In this document: positions 1-7,692 of the stretch, piece by piece | Numbering within the stretch: position 1 is the first letter of the stretch | Layout of the letters: every line of letters begins with the position of its first letter | Assembly (NCBI GenBank): GCA_964482035.1 | Contig: CAYZVC010000003.1 | Location: 124,001 to 188,000, forward strand | Direction: 5' to 3' | DNA from: JANJWP01 sp964482035 | GTDB taxonomy: Bacteria; Patescibacteriota; Gracilibacteria; BD1-5; UBA2023 | Length of the DNA: 64,000 bases | Program-made: the position numbers and the translations under genes | The notes under the pieces: model-generated | What the model was told of the DNA's origin: nothing | Seen by the model: the letters and a program-made list of their open reading frames with translations, nothing else | Database searches by the model: none

Positions 1-609
1 TTTTTCGGGCAGAACGTCCGAGGCGGCTCCCGGGACGGCCTGGACGACGCGTTCCGTGATGGTTATACGGCCCTCCCCCATGAAATGCGTGAGGTCTTCC
101 ATTTTTCCGGCGGCCGGCAACAAGCGGCCGGAACCGATGGAAAAATTCAAAAAAGAATTCGCGGTTTCATGACCGGCGCCTCAGACGAACGATTGGGTAT
201 GGATATAGAGCTCGACATGCGCGTCCGGAACGTCGAAAACGTAGGGGGTCGGCCTGCCTTCGGCATCGAAATCCTGGCGGAGTTGGATTCTGGAGCGCAG
301 GCTTCGGCGTTCCGGGCCGCGACGGACGCCGTTGTCGAAGCCGTTTTCATCGCTCTTTACGCTCCGTATGGATTCGATTCCTCCGTCCGCGTCCAAAAAG
401 ACGGTAACCTGTTCCTCGGCTTCATCCGGAAGCAGGAGGTTCGCGGTGAGCTTGATGGGACGACCCTCGAAAAACGTCACGCTCGCCGGAACCGCTCCGT
501 AAAAATGGGCGATATGCGGAGTCGGGCGTTCGCTTTTCGAAATCACCCTTTCGAGGAACGCTTTCCAATCGGTTTTACCGACCTCGGACGAATGTTGGGA
601 ATTCCTCAT
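1..609 (-). CDS. Hypothetical protein, C-terminus off the left edge
   Basis: At least 203 residues are visible from the ATG at 609, and the frame is still open at base 1, so the C-terminus is missing. The frame contains UGA at 181-183, which must be sense (Gly); the standard code would stop it at residue 142. I see no signal peptide, membrane segment or family motif and cannot name it. Codon choice (GAA, ATC, CTC, TTC) matches confident genes here, and the plus-strand ORF over the same bases looks like its shadow. No Shine-Dalgarno sequence precedes the start. Confidence 0.6.
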
Positions 610-683
610 GGACGTGAAGGTTATTTCGTTTTTATATAAAAAAATTCGAGAACGTCAAAGTATTCCTTATCCGACGAGGAAAG

Positions 684-710
684 AAAAAGCCCGGGGCAAA
701 AGCCCCGGGC
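684..710 (-). terminator. Intrinsic terminator
   Basis: A perfect 9-bp GC stem (GCCCGGGGC / GCCCCGGGC) with a 4-nt loop is followed by TTTTTC on the minus strand. It closes the candidate small RNA and also any thrS readthrough. Confidence 0.85.
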
Positions 711-917
711 GGTATTTCATGCGGCACGAATCGTCGATTAGGAGTCTGAAATCCAACGACGTGCGAACCTTCCACTGGTATCCGCTTGTTTTCGCCTTCG
801 AGAGCGATGCCTCCGAAGAGACTCAAGATGGTGAGCGGAAAAGGGTTTTCCCTTCGGCCGAAGTGGTATTCGGTCTGATGGACGTGGAGCGCCCATGCCG
901 TCCTTTAGGAGAGCAGC
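684..917 (-). ncRNA. Candidate small structured RNA (about 230 nt)
   Basis: The gap downstream of thrS has its own sigma70-like promoter (924-951) and ends in a strong terminator (684-710), yet holds no convincing protein gene. The predicted RNA is rich in short hairpins: CTTCGG/CCGAAG, GGG-AAAA-CCC, GGACG/CGTCC. Near its ends, CGGCA pairs with TGCCG, so the ends could close on each other as in 6S-type RNAs. I found no tmRNA, RNase P or SRP signature. A 50-codon arginine-rich ORF lies inside but looks like chance. The class of RNA is unknown. Confidence 0.45.
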
Positions 918-923
918 CGGGAT

Positions 924-951
924 AAAATAGTGACGATTCGAACCTTGTCAA
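924..951 (-). promoter_or_regulatory. Promoter for the candidate small RNA
   Basis: Minus strand: -35 TTGACA (946-951), 16-bp spacer, -10 TATTTT (924-929). It lies immediately after the thrS stop codon and points away from it into the gene-free gap. Confidence 0.6.
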
Positions 952-952
952 A

Positions 953-2728
953 TTAGAGCGAACGGGTCGCAACTTCTTCCTGGAGCTTCGCTACGAATTC
1001 GGCGACGGTCGAGACGGTCTGTTCGCCGGTCTTGCGCGAGCGGACGGAAACGGTCTTTTCGGTCACTTCCTTTTCGCCGATGACGAGCGCGTAGTTCACG
1101 TGGTCGGTTTCGGCGTTGCGGATCTTCTTGCCGAGCCCGTCGGAAGACGAATCGAGTTCGACGCGGAGTCCCGCCTTCTTACACGCGGCGAAGACTTCGT
1201 CGGCGTAGGCCATGAAGTTTTCAGAAACCGGGAGGATGCGGACCTGTTTCGGAGCCATCCAAAGCGGAAAATCTCCGGCGAAGTGTTCGATGGCGATGCC
1301 CATGAAGCGTTCGAGCGATCCGGCGATGGCGCGGTGGATGACGACCGGACGTTCCTTTTCACCCTTTTCGTTGACGAACGAGAGGTCGAAACGTTCGGGA
1401 AGGTTGAAGTCGCACTGGATGGTGGCGAGCTGCCATTCGCGTCCGATGGCGTCCTTGAACATGAAGTCGAGCTTCGGTCCGTAGAACGCGGCTTCGCCTT
1501 CTACGCGCTTGTAGTTGAGGCCGTTTTCCTGCGCGGCGGCTTCGAGAGCGCCTTCGGCGGTGTTCCAGACTTCGTCGCCGCCCAAGTACTTGGAGCGGTC
1601 TTCCCCGCGGACGGAGAGCGAAACCCAGTACCCTTCCATGAGGCCCATGGTGGTGTAGAACTGCTTGATGACGGAGACGATGGTCGATACCTCGTCGCGG
1701 ATCTGGCTCACGCGGCAGAAGAGGTGGCCGTCGTCCTGGGTGATGGAGCGTACGCGGGTGAGACCGGAGAGCTGTCCGGTTTTTTCGTCGCGGTAGACGG
1801 TCGCCGGTTCGAAGTAGCGGATCGGCATGTCGCGGTAGCTGAACTGGTTGTCCGCGAAGATCTGCATGTGGTGCGGGCAGTTCATCGGCTTGAGGTGGAA
1901 CTTTTCCTTGCTGGTTCCGCCGTAGACCGAGAACATGTCTTCGAGGTAGTGGCCCGCGTGGCCGGAGGTGACGTAGAGGTCTTCCTTGGCGAGGTGCGGA
2001 GTACAGACGCGGAGGTAATCCTTATCTTTGTGAAGTTCCCAGAGGTAGTCTTCGATCGCCTTACGGATGACCATGCCGTTGGGCTGGATGAGCGGAAGTC
2101 CCGACCCTACGAGCTGCGAGATGGTGAAAAGCTTGAGTTTGGCGCCGAGGATGCGGTGGTCGCGTTTCTTGGCTTCGGCGAGCATGCCCAAGTGCGCGTC
2201 GAGTTCTTCACGCTTATCGAAGGCGAACGCGTAGATGCGGGTGAGCTGTTTGTTGGCGGAATCGCCCTTCCAGTAGGCTCCGGCGAGCTTTTCGATCTTG
2301 AACGCGTTCTCATCGAGTTCCGAGGTCTTTTCCACGTGGGGTCCGCGGCACATGTCGACGAAGGTTTCGGTTCCGTTCTGGGCGATATTCTTGTAGAACC
2401 CGATTTCGGTTTCGCCCTTGGCGGCGAGGTCTTCGGCCATTTCGACCTTGTAGTCTTCGCCCTTGGAGGCGAGGAAAGCCACGGCTTCGGCGACCGGGAG
2501 CTTGTACGCTTCGAACTTCTGGTTCTGCTTGATGAGGTTTTTCACCTTCTTTTCGATTTCCTTGAGCGATTCGTCGTTAATGGCGACGTCGCCGAAATCG
2601 AAGTCGTAGTAGAAACCGTTCTCGATATCCGGACCGATGGCCATTTTGGCTTCCGGGTAGAGGGATTTCACGGCCTGGGCCATGAGGTGCGCGAGCGAGT
2701 GGCGCTTGGTGGAGATGGGGTGGGACAT
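953..2728 (-). CDS. thrS: Threonyl-tRNA synthetase, lacking the TGS domain
   Basis: The enzyme charges tRNA-Thr with threonine in the cytoplasm. At 591 residues it is about 50 shorter than usual because it starts directly at the editing domain: the first editing motif HSLAH lies at residues 10-14, with no TGS domain before it. The second editing motif (CRGPH, near residue 130), the zinc cysteine in MNCPHHM, class II motif 2 (YRDEKTGQLSGLTRVR), motif 3 (RAIAGSLERF) and the anticodon-binding domain are all present. It has no UGA codons. The start sits 9 nt after the T-tract of a terminator-like hairpin, with no Shine-Dalgarno, which points to leader control. A tRNA-Thr(UGU) gene lies elsewhere in the window at 58500. 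Confidence 0.97.
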   Translation of the reverse strand: MSHPISTKRHSLAHLMAQAVKSLYPEAKMAIGPDIENGFYYDFDFGDVAINDESLKEIEKKVKNLIKQNQKFEAYKLPVAEAVAFLASKGEDYKVEMAEDLAAKGETEIGFYKNIAQNGTETFVDMCRGPHVEKTSELDENAFKIEKLAGAYWKGDSANKQLTRIYAFAFDKREELDAHLGMLAEAKKRDHRILGAKLKLFTISQLVGSGLPLIQPNGMVIRKAIEDYLWELHKDKDYLRVCTPHLAKEDLYVTSGHAGHYLEDMFSVYGGTSKEKFHLKPMNCPHHMQIFADNQFSYRDMPIRYFEPATVYRDEKTGQLSGLTRVRSITQDDGHLFCRVSQIRDEVSTIVSVIKQFYTTMGLMEGYWVSLSVRGEDRSKYLGGDEVWNTAEGALEAAAQENGLNYKRVEGEAAFYGPKLDFMFKDAIGREWQLATIQCDFNLPERFDLSFVNEKGEKERPVVIHRAIAGSLERFMGIAIEHFAGDFPLWMAPKQVRILPVSENFMAYADEVFAACKKAGLRVELDSSSDGLGKKIRNAETDHVNYALVIGEKEVTEKTVSVRSRKTGEQTVSTVAEFVAKLQEEVATRSL

Positions 2729-2736
2729 GGGGATTT

Positions 2737-2776
2737 TGAAAAAAGAAAAACGCCCCGCCTTTTCGAGCGGAGCGTT
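2737..2776 (-). promoter_or_regulatory. Terminator-like attenuator in the thrS leader
   Basis: On the minus strand a hairpin (AACGCTCCGC / GCGGGGCGTT with a CGAAAAG-type loop) is followed by TTTTTCTTTTTT and then, within 10 nt, the thrS ATG. A terminator directly before a start codon implies attenuation or regulated readthrough. I saw no T-box signature (TGGNACC) in about 150 nt upstream, so the signal is unknown. It could instead end a short upstream transcript. Confidence 0.5.
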
Positions 2777-2940
2777 TTAAGAAGCTTTTTGAAAGCACTA
2801 TTAAACCGTCGCCCGAGTGCGGGAAGTGGTTTTCGTAGTGTCCGGTTGTGCGACCATTCGAGAGACCCTCGGGTTGGTTACGGGATATCGGATGCGCGAA
2901 TCCTAAACGAATCCGTAAAAAAATCAAGAACCGGCCGCGA

Positions 2941-3309
2941 CTACGCGGCGAATTGGCGGAAAATCGAAATTCAGAGCAGAACCAGGACGTACGCGATGAA
3001 AATCAGAATGACTCCGAAGAAGCCGAACCAAAGGAGCGACGCGTATTTCTGCCATTTCGTCCCCCAAAGGCAGAAAGCGGCCAGAATGAGCGAAGAAACC
3101 AGAACGAACATGCCCTGGAATCCGAGTATCGTAAAAAAATCCATGCCCGGAGAATACTCGTAACCGCACGTATGGGATTTCGAATTGCAGTAATACACGT
3201 AGCCGTCGCGCAGCGGGACAAGGACGGCGCGTTCGAAAATTTTCCATGCCAAGAATGCCGAGAGGGCGATCTTGGGTACGTGGACGAAGCTGGCGATGGT
3301 TGCGTTCAT
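2941..3309 (-). CDS. Small membrane protein, unknown function
   Basis: A 122-residue protein with two clear hydrophobic helices, FFTILGFQGMFVLVSSLIL and LLWFGFFGVILIFIAYVLVL, and a weaker one near the N-terminus (KIALSAFLAWKIF). A loop with two cysteines (YYCNSKSHTCGYEY) lies between the first two segments and may be outside the cell. A UGA at 2971 is read as Gly, and the true stop is the TAG at 2941, adding GISIFRQFAA to the tail. I chose the ATG at 3309; an in-frame ATG at 3381 would add 24 residues but overlaps the divergent promoter. Family unknown. Confidence 0.7.
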
Positions 3310-3374
3310 GTGCGAGGGTTTTTTCCATGATACCCATTTCTCACCGGCCTTCCATCGGAACGCCCACCGAATAT

Positions 3375-3401
3375 TTGACAATCTCCGTTTTTAATTACTA
3401 T
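3375..3401 (+). promoter_or_regulatory. Promoter of the 3436 gene
   Basis: -35 TTGACA (3375-3380) with a -10-like TACTAT at 3396-3401. The 15-bp spacing is short. It is followed by the Shine-Dalgarno sequence AAAGGAG just before the ATG at 3436. Confidence 0.5.
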
Positions 3402-3435
3402 TCATCCACGAAACCAAAACAGAAAGGAGCCCCCC

Positions 3436-3780
3436 ATGGGCAAAAAGAAACGTCCGGTCATTCACGCGGTCAACCTGTCGCTTCCGCAATCGCGGGACAA
3501 AACGGTCGACCAACTCTACCGTTTGCTCCGCAATCGCGTCCGTCACAAATCGAACGTCGATCGTAGCGCACAAGGCAAACGTGCCGAGCTGCTCATCATC
3601 GAATTCGCCCATAAAGCGGTCGACATCCCCACGGGCGTCCTCGTAAAAGGGGCATCGTTCATCCTCATCGTAGACGATAACGAAAAAGAAGTCGGCTTCT
3701 CCGCCGAGGTAGATTCCGTTCTCGGCACCGGAACGCTCTACGTTTTCAAAACCGGCAAGGCCTACGTCCAAGAAGACTGA
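3436..3780 (+). CDS. Unknown 114-residue protein that appears to end at UGA
   Basis: A basic N-terminus (GKKKRPV) leads into a mixed alpha/beta sequence with no recognisable family. It has a good ribosome site (AAAGGAG, 8 nt before the ATG), its own promoter and a strong terminator 20 bases downstream, so it is very likely a real monocistronic gene. The odd point is its end. The first in-frame stop-like codon is UGA (3778-3780), which is sense in this genome, and no UAA or UAG follows in frame for about 1.7 kb. The transcript should end at the terminator near 3830, so translation would run off the mRNA. See findings. Confidence 0.75.
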   Translation: MGKKKRPVIHAVNLSLPQSRDKTVDQLYRLLRNRVRHKSNVDRSAQGKRAELLIIEFAHKAVDIPTGVLVKGASFILIVDDNEKEVGFSAEVDSVLGTGTLYVFKTGKAYVQED

Positions 3781-3799
3781 AAGCCGCAGCCCACCCGAA

Positions 3800-3831
3800 A
3801 GTCCCCGATCCGGGGGCTTTTTCTTTTTCTA
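3800..3831 (+). terminator. Terminator of the 3436 gene
   Basis: GTCCCC / GGGGGC hairpin followed by TTTTTCTTTTTC. Confidence 0.85.
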
Positions 3832-3846
3832 AAATTCCGACGTACG

Positions 3847-3875
3847 AAAAAACCGCCCGATAAACGGACGGTTCA
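3847..3875 (-). terminator. Terminator of the 3909-4094 gene
   Basis: AACCG-CCG / CGG-CGGTT hairpin with a TTTTTT tract on the minus strand, just past the stop codon of the small Cys protein. Confidence 0.8.
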
Positions 3876-3908
3876 TCCCGATCCTATCCGATTGGATAAG
3901 TGGGGGCC

Positions 3909-4094
3909 TTACGAATCCAGAGACAGACCGCGGGCGCGGATGATGTTCTGTGCGCACTGGGAGAGCGGGCGGTCGCCGACGACCTCGCGCAGACTCTTGT
4001 TGCAGTGGCAGTCCTTGATTTCACCGGAGGTGACGAAGGAACCCTTGGTGCCAGCGGATTGTTCTTGGTTCGTTGCGGCTTGCGTGTTGCTCAT
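3909..4094 (-). CDS. Small cysteine-containing protein, 61 residues
   Basis: The start at 4094 is fixed by a textbook Shine-Dalgarno (AAAGGAGG, 6 nt upstream), one of the strongest in the window; an in-frame ATG 13 codons earlier has none. The polar Gln/Thr/Ser-rich N-terminus is followed by CHCNKSLREVVGD and a third Cys in SQCAQNIIRARGL, so metal binding or a redox role is possible but unproven. There is no membrane segment. The strong ribosome site and tight terminator suggest high expression. Family unknown. Confidence 0.7.
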   Translation of the reverse strand: MSNTQAATNQEQSAGTKGSFVTSGEIKDCHCNKSLREVVGDRPLSQCAQNIIRARGLSLDS

Positions 4095-4211
4095 GAAGAG
4101 CCTCCTTTTGGTGTTGTACCCGGGATTGGGCACGGGTGATTCTATCCCGTACCGAAAAATGTCAAGAGTTTCAATTAGAATTGCTCAATTGATTGTGTCA
4201 ATACTCGGTTT

Positions 4212-4241
4212 TTGCCAGAACCGAGCCACGCATGGTAATAT
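4212..4241 (+). promoter_or_regulatory. Promoter of the CBS-domain gene
   Basis: -35 TTGCCA (4212-4217), 18-bp spacer, -10 TAATAT (4236-4241), about 20 nt before the ATG at 4262. Confidence 0.6.
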
Positions 4242-4261
4242 GGAAAAGAACCGCAAGAACC

Positions 4262-5086
4262 ATGTCGACCACCACCAACGACATCCTCGAAAACCTCCAA
4301 GGAGGAAACCAGACCCAATCCGCACGTCCTGCGGACGGGGACCTTTCGAAGACCGAAGCGAAATCCGCTCCGAAGGATGCCGAAGACAAAGAAGAATCCT
4401 CCGCTCCCGAGCTCTCGATCAGCGGACTCTCCCTCGAAAAGGGCCGCCGCGACATCGAAGCCGGAATCCTCGCCGATACCCGCCGACGCATCCTCGAACT
4501 CGCGCTCATGCTCGAAAAGGGGGAAGTGACCGAAAAGGTCATCGAAGAAACGCAAGCATCCCTCCAGAAGATCGCCGCCGAAATCGGGCGAACGAAAGGC
4601 AAAGACGAACTTTTCAACTACCCGCTCCTCGACAACATCGGACGCGTGGTGTTCGAAGACCTCCCTCTCGTCTTCGGCAAGGACGCGCAGGTAGAATCGG
4701 CCCTCAAGGTCCTTCAGAAGGTTTTCCGCCAGCGCTACAACGCCGTCATCGTCGTCGACGCGAGCCGCAAGGCGCTGGGAATCATCCCGAGCGCGGTGCT
4801 CATCAACTCCGATCCGGAAGAAACGCTCGGAAAGATCCCCACCGTCACCAAGGGATTCTCCGTCACGCTGGATTCGAAGCCGGAAGAAGTAACCGCCATC
4901 ATGGACCGCCTCGGGGTCAACGTCCTTCCGGTCGTCGATTCGAAAGGCATCGTCATCGGTACGTTCACCAGCCGCGACCATGTCAAAGGCGTCGCCGCCC
5001 TCTACTCGAGACAGCTCATGGAAACGCTCAAGACCCACGGCATGCTCGCCCAAATCCAGCAGAACATGGAAAACCCGTCCGCATAG
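4262..5086 (+). CDS. CBS-domain pair protein
   Basis: A 274-residue protein. The first 60 or so residues are polar and acidic and probably disordered, followed by a helical region. The C-terminal half carries two CBS motifs: VESALKVLQKVFRQRYNAVI then KALGIIPSAVL, and EVTAIMDRLGVNVLPVVD then GIVIGTFTSRDHV. CBS pairs usually bind adenosine nucleotides and regulate a partner; no enzymatic domain is fused here, so this is probably a stand-alone sensor or adaptor. The ATG at 4262 was chosen because it follows the promoter; the longer frame from 4193 would precede the predicted transcription start. No UGA codons. The stop codon lies inside the terminator hairpin. Confidence 0.85.
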   Translation: MSTTTNDILENLQGGNQTQSARPADGDLSKTEAKSAPKDAEDKEESSAPELSISGLSLEKGRRDIEAGILADTRRRILELALMLEKGEVTEKVIEETQASLQKIAAEIGRTKGKDELFNYPLLDNIGRVVFEDLPLVFGKDAQVESALKVLQKVFRQRYNAVIVVDASRKALGIIPSAVLINSDPEETLGKIPTVTKGFSVTLDSKPEEVTAIMDRLGVNVLPVVDSKGIVIGTFTSRDHVKGVAALYSRQLMETLKTHGMLAQIQQNMENPSA

Positions 5087-5101
5087 GACGGGTTTTTATT
5101 T
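5069..5101 (+). terminator. Terminator overlapping the CBS gene stop codon
   Basis: AACCCGTCC-GCATA-GGACGGGTT followed by TTTATTT; the TAG stop sits in the loop. Confidence 0.9.
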
Positions 5102-5114
5102 GGAGACAGACTTT

Positions 5115-5187
5115 CAGGAAGCGGGTCGGACGGCGCCGCAGCGACTTTAGGACCCTAGGAGCCAGACGTCGTCCGACCCGCTTCCTG
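5115..5187 (+). repeat. Structured hairpin repeat, copy 1
   Basis: Two 18-nt arms (5115-5132 and 5170-5187) are perfect reverse complements. Inside is the shared core: GCAGCGACTT, a small inner stem TAGG-AC-CCTA, then GGAGCCAG. Copies 2 (23436-23500, opposite strand) and 3 (31757-31829, inside mfd) share the core but have different outer arms that also pair perfectly. It starts right after the CBS gene terminator, in non-coding DNA. Total length is 73 nt, the same as copy 3. Confidence 0.9.
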
Positions 5188-5199
5188 CTTTCGGGCACA

Positions 5200-5467
5200 A
5201 ATGAAAAATCCGTACATACGAGGCATATGAACCGATCAAATGATGCCTATGTACGGATTTTCTTGTGTGTCCGACTCCCGCCGAAGGGTTTCGGTACGAT
5301 ACCGCTGCTTTTGCCTCTGTTTTACCAGAATGAGGGGCTGGTTCCTCGGATCGAATCCTTTCGGTTCTCTCCAGAAGATGAATGTGTTTTACAATTGGTT
5401 CCCTTGCGGGCCGAATTTGTTTTTGTTGTCCTTCGGTACTTCGGCGTACCTTTCTATAGCAGCGGAC
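5200..5467 (-). ncRNA. Candidate small RNA or small-ORF transcript (about 265 nt)
   Basis: This stretch lies between the cyclase operon terminator and repeat copy 1. It has a good promoter on the minus strand (5474-5502) and a long hairpin with a T-tract at its far end (5203-5262). Inside are nested hairpins: GTCC..GGAC enclosing GGTAC-GCCGAA-GTACC, GGAT-TCG-ATCC and ACCG-AAAGG-like loops. A 26-codon ORF from a TTG near 5484 is weak. I could not match the sequence to tmRNA, RNase P, SRP or 6S RNA. Function unknown. Confidence 0.4.
5203..5262 (-). terminator. Long hairpin terminator
   Basis: AAAATCCGTACATA pairs with TATGTACGGATTTT (with a CGA bulge, then AGGCAT/ATGCCT), giving about 20 bp. 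The minus-strand side continues TTTTTCATTT. Confidence 0.6.
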
Positions 5468-5473
5468 AAATGT

Positions 5474-5502
5474 ATTAAAACATGAAATAAATTAGTTGTC
5501 AA
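5474..5502 (-). promoter_or_regulatory. Promoter of the candidate small RNA
   Basis: Minus strand: -35 TTGACA (5497-5502), 17-bp spacer, -10 TTTAAT (5474-5479). Confidence 0.6.
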
Positions 5503-5537
5503 AAAATGGTCCTACTTTTTTAGGACCATTTCTTAAA
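5503..5537 (-). terminator. Terminator of the FecR-cyclase operon
   Basis: AAATGGTCCTA / TAGGACCATTT hairpin followed by TTTTTT on the minus strand, 26 bases past the cyclase stop codon. Confidence 0.8.
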
Positions 5538-5562
5538 ATATGTCTTCGTTGGCTTGCTGATG

Positions 5563-7683
5563 CTATTTCTCAGTTGCGCGATATACGCCCGTCCAACCTT
5601 CCGGAACGCCTTCTTCGACGAGTTTTCCACAGCGGTTCATGAATACTTCCGAAGGCGGATCCTTGTATATCGCGGCAAGTTTCGCGAACATTTCCTTTCC
5701 TCTCGCGACTTCTCATTGCGCGTACAGCTCGAGGGCCTTTTCGAATTCCGCGACAAGCGTGCGCTTGTCGTTATCGACCTCTCCGACGCGTCCGACGAGT
5801 TCGTAGATTACGGTGGGCTTTTCTTTTCCCTTTACCATGATGGAATCGAGCTTTCGGAAGACGAATTCGTCCTTGCAGGTTTCCCGTACGGTCTCGCCGG
5901 CGATGACGAGCGTGCCGTAGAGCTTGTTGATACCTTCGAAACGCGAAGCGATGTTCACGGTGTCGCCAAGGGCGGTAAATTCGATCTTCTTGCCTTCGCT
6001 GCCGATATTCCCCACGACCGCGGTTCCCATGTTGATTCCCATGCGGACTTGGATTTCGAATCCGAACCGGGTTTTGAACTGGCGGTTGATTTCTTGGATC
6101 TTCTCCTGCTGTTCGATAGCGGATTCGCAGGCGAGACGCGCCTGGTCGTTTTGTTCGCGGAACGCGCCCCAAATCGCCATGACGGCGTCGCCTTCGTACT
6201 TGTTGATGAACCCCTTGCGGTGCATGATGATGTCCGAGACTTCTTTCAGGTAGACCGAAAGGAAGTTGACGAGCTCTTCCGGTTCCATGTTTTCCGAAAG
6301 CGTGGTGAAGCCCGCGATGTCCGAAAAGAAGAGCGTGACTTCGCGGCGTTCTCCGCCGAGGCGCATTTGGTCGTAGTTGTTGAGCACCGATGCGACGAGG
6401 TCTTCGGCGAGGTACTGCGAAAGGGCATTGCGGAGGAGGCGTTTGCCCTTTTCTTCGAGCATGTACTTGTACGCCGTGGACGCGAGCGCCACCAAGATGA
6501 CGATGACGGAAAGTTCTATCGGGTAGTTGAGGTTCTTACGGAACGCCCAGAAAATGAATACGTAGAACGCGCCGGCCAAAATGAGGGCGACCGCCGAAAC
6601 GAGCACCTGGTACGCGCGGTTCCCCACGTGGAGGAGGAAGATCGAGAAGAAGAACGTCAACAATGCGAGCACCGCCAATTCTATCCCCTTGGACGACTCG
6701 GTGACGTACGAACGCTCGAGCACCGTATTGATGGCGTTGGCATGGACGTACACCCCTTCCAACACGCCCATCGGCGTGAAGAATTCGTCGTGGAGGGCGG
6801 TGGCGGTGGCGCCGATGAGAACGATCTTATCCTTCACCATTTCGGGCTTGTAGTCCCCGAACTCGCCCTTGGTTTCAGCATGGTACACGTCCGAAAACGA
6901 AATCTTCGGGAAGGTGACCTGCGGGGGGAGATAGCTGATGAGGAACTCGTTAGCCGAAGCGTTCAGCGCGTACGGAACGAACCGGTATTCGTTCTCATGG
7001 AATTCGTAGTACTTGTCGTATTTGAGCCGGTCGTCGGAAACCTCGGTCTTTTTTCCATAGACCAAGTCGAGATAGCGGCGGAGAATGGAGAACGAGAAGC
7101 TTTCGTAGTACTTTCCATCGACCTTCCCGACCGGGTTGACCGCATAGACTACGGAATTGATCGGATGGATGGACGGGTCGAAAAACCCGAGCGACGAAGC
7201 CGCCGAACGGAATTTCTGAATGGGGAAAAGCGCCTGTCCGCGCGAAAACCCGAGCACGACGTTGCCAGCGCGGGAGATCGACTGCGCGAGCTCGTCGTCT
7301 CAGGAGTCGGCTTTTTCCGAAAACAGCACGTCGACCCCCACTACGAGGGCTCCGTCCTTTTTCAGCCGGTCGATGACCTTCGCGTAGTATTCGCGACGGA
7401 ATTCCTGCCAACGCCCGAGTCCGCTAGAATCCGAAAGGGTACGGTCGTCAATCGTAACCACCGCGACGGCCGGATGGGCTTCGCGCTGCGGATACGATTG
7501 GAGGAGCATGTTCCGTACGCCGAGGTCGGCGTTGGCGAAGAACCGGTAGAACGGGTTCGACTGGGGCGCCACGCGCGACGAAAATCCTACGATAAAGAGA
7601 ACCGCCACCGAGATGATGAACGCGGCGAACACCTTGTTCATGAGGAAAATCGCGAAACGCGCCGTCGGCTTATTGGCAGACAT
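5563..7683 (-). CDS. CHASE2-domain class III adenylate cyclase
   Basis: A 706-residue membrane enzyme predicted to make cAMP in response to an external signal. An N-terminal helix (about 14-34) is followed by an extracytoplasmic CHASE2 domain, three more helices (about 335-415) and a class III cyclase domain (about 443-632). Catalytic residues are present: metal-binding Asp in FFSDIAGFT and GDAVMAIWG, adenine-type Lys and Asp in KIEFTALGD, and Asn/Arg in NIASRFE. UGA at 7300 and 5713 encodes Gly and joins the pieces; the stop is the TAG at 5563. It starts 9 nt after the FecR gene, so the two are probably co-translated. The FecR-CHASE2-cyclase pairing is a known signalling arrangement. Confidence 0.93.
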
Positions 7684-7692
7684 GGGATCCGG

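Noticed and set aside
684..917. tmRNA, RNase P RNA or SRP RNA in the small gene-free units (also 5200-5467 and 18500-18870)
   Set aside because: No tRNA-like 3' end with CCA, no GAGGAAAGTCC core and no SRP domain IV signature were seen.
2777..2930. A T-box riboswitch upstream of thrS
   Set aside because: No TGGNACC core or antiterminator pattern was found in the leader.
5115..5187. The hairpin repeats as integron attC sites or ordinary REP elements
   Set aside because: attC sites have conserved ends and variable centres, the reverse of this pattern; REP elements conserve the stem. No integrase or transposase is seen in the window.
3892..5478. A long plus-strand frame continuing the 3436 gene
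   Set aside because: It runs out of frame through the CBS gene and antisense through the small Cys gene, across two terminators. It exists only because UGA is not counted as a stop and the codons are poor.
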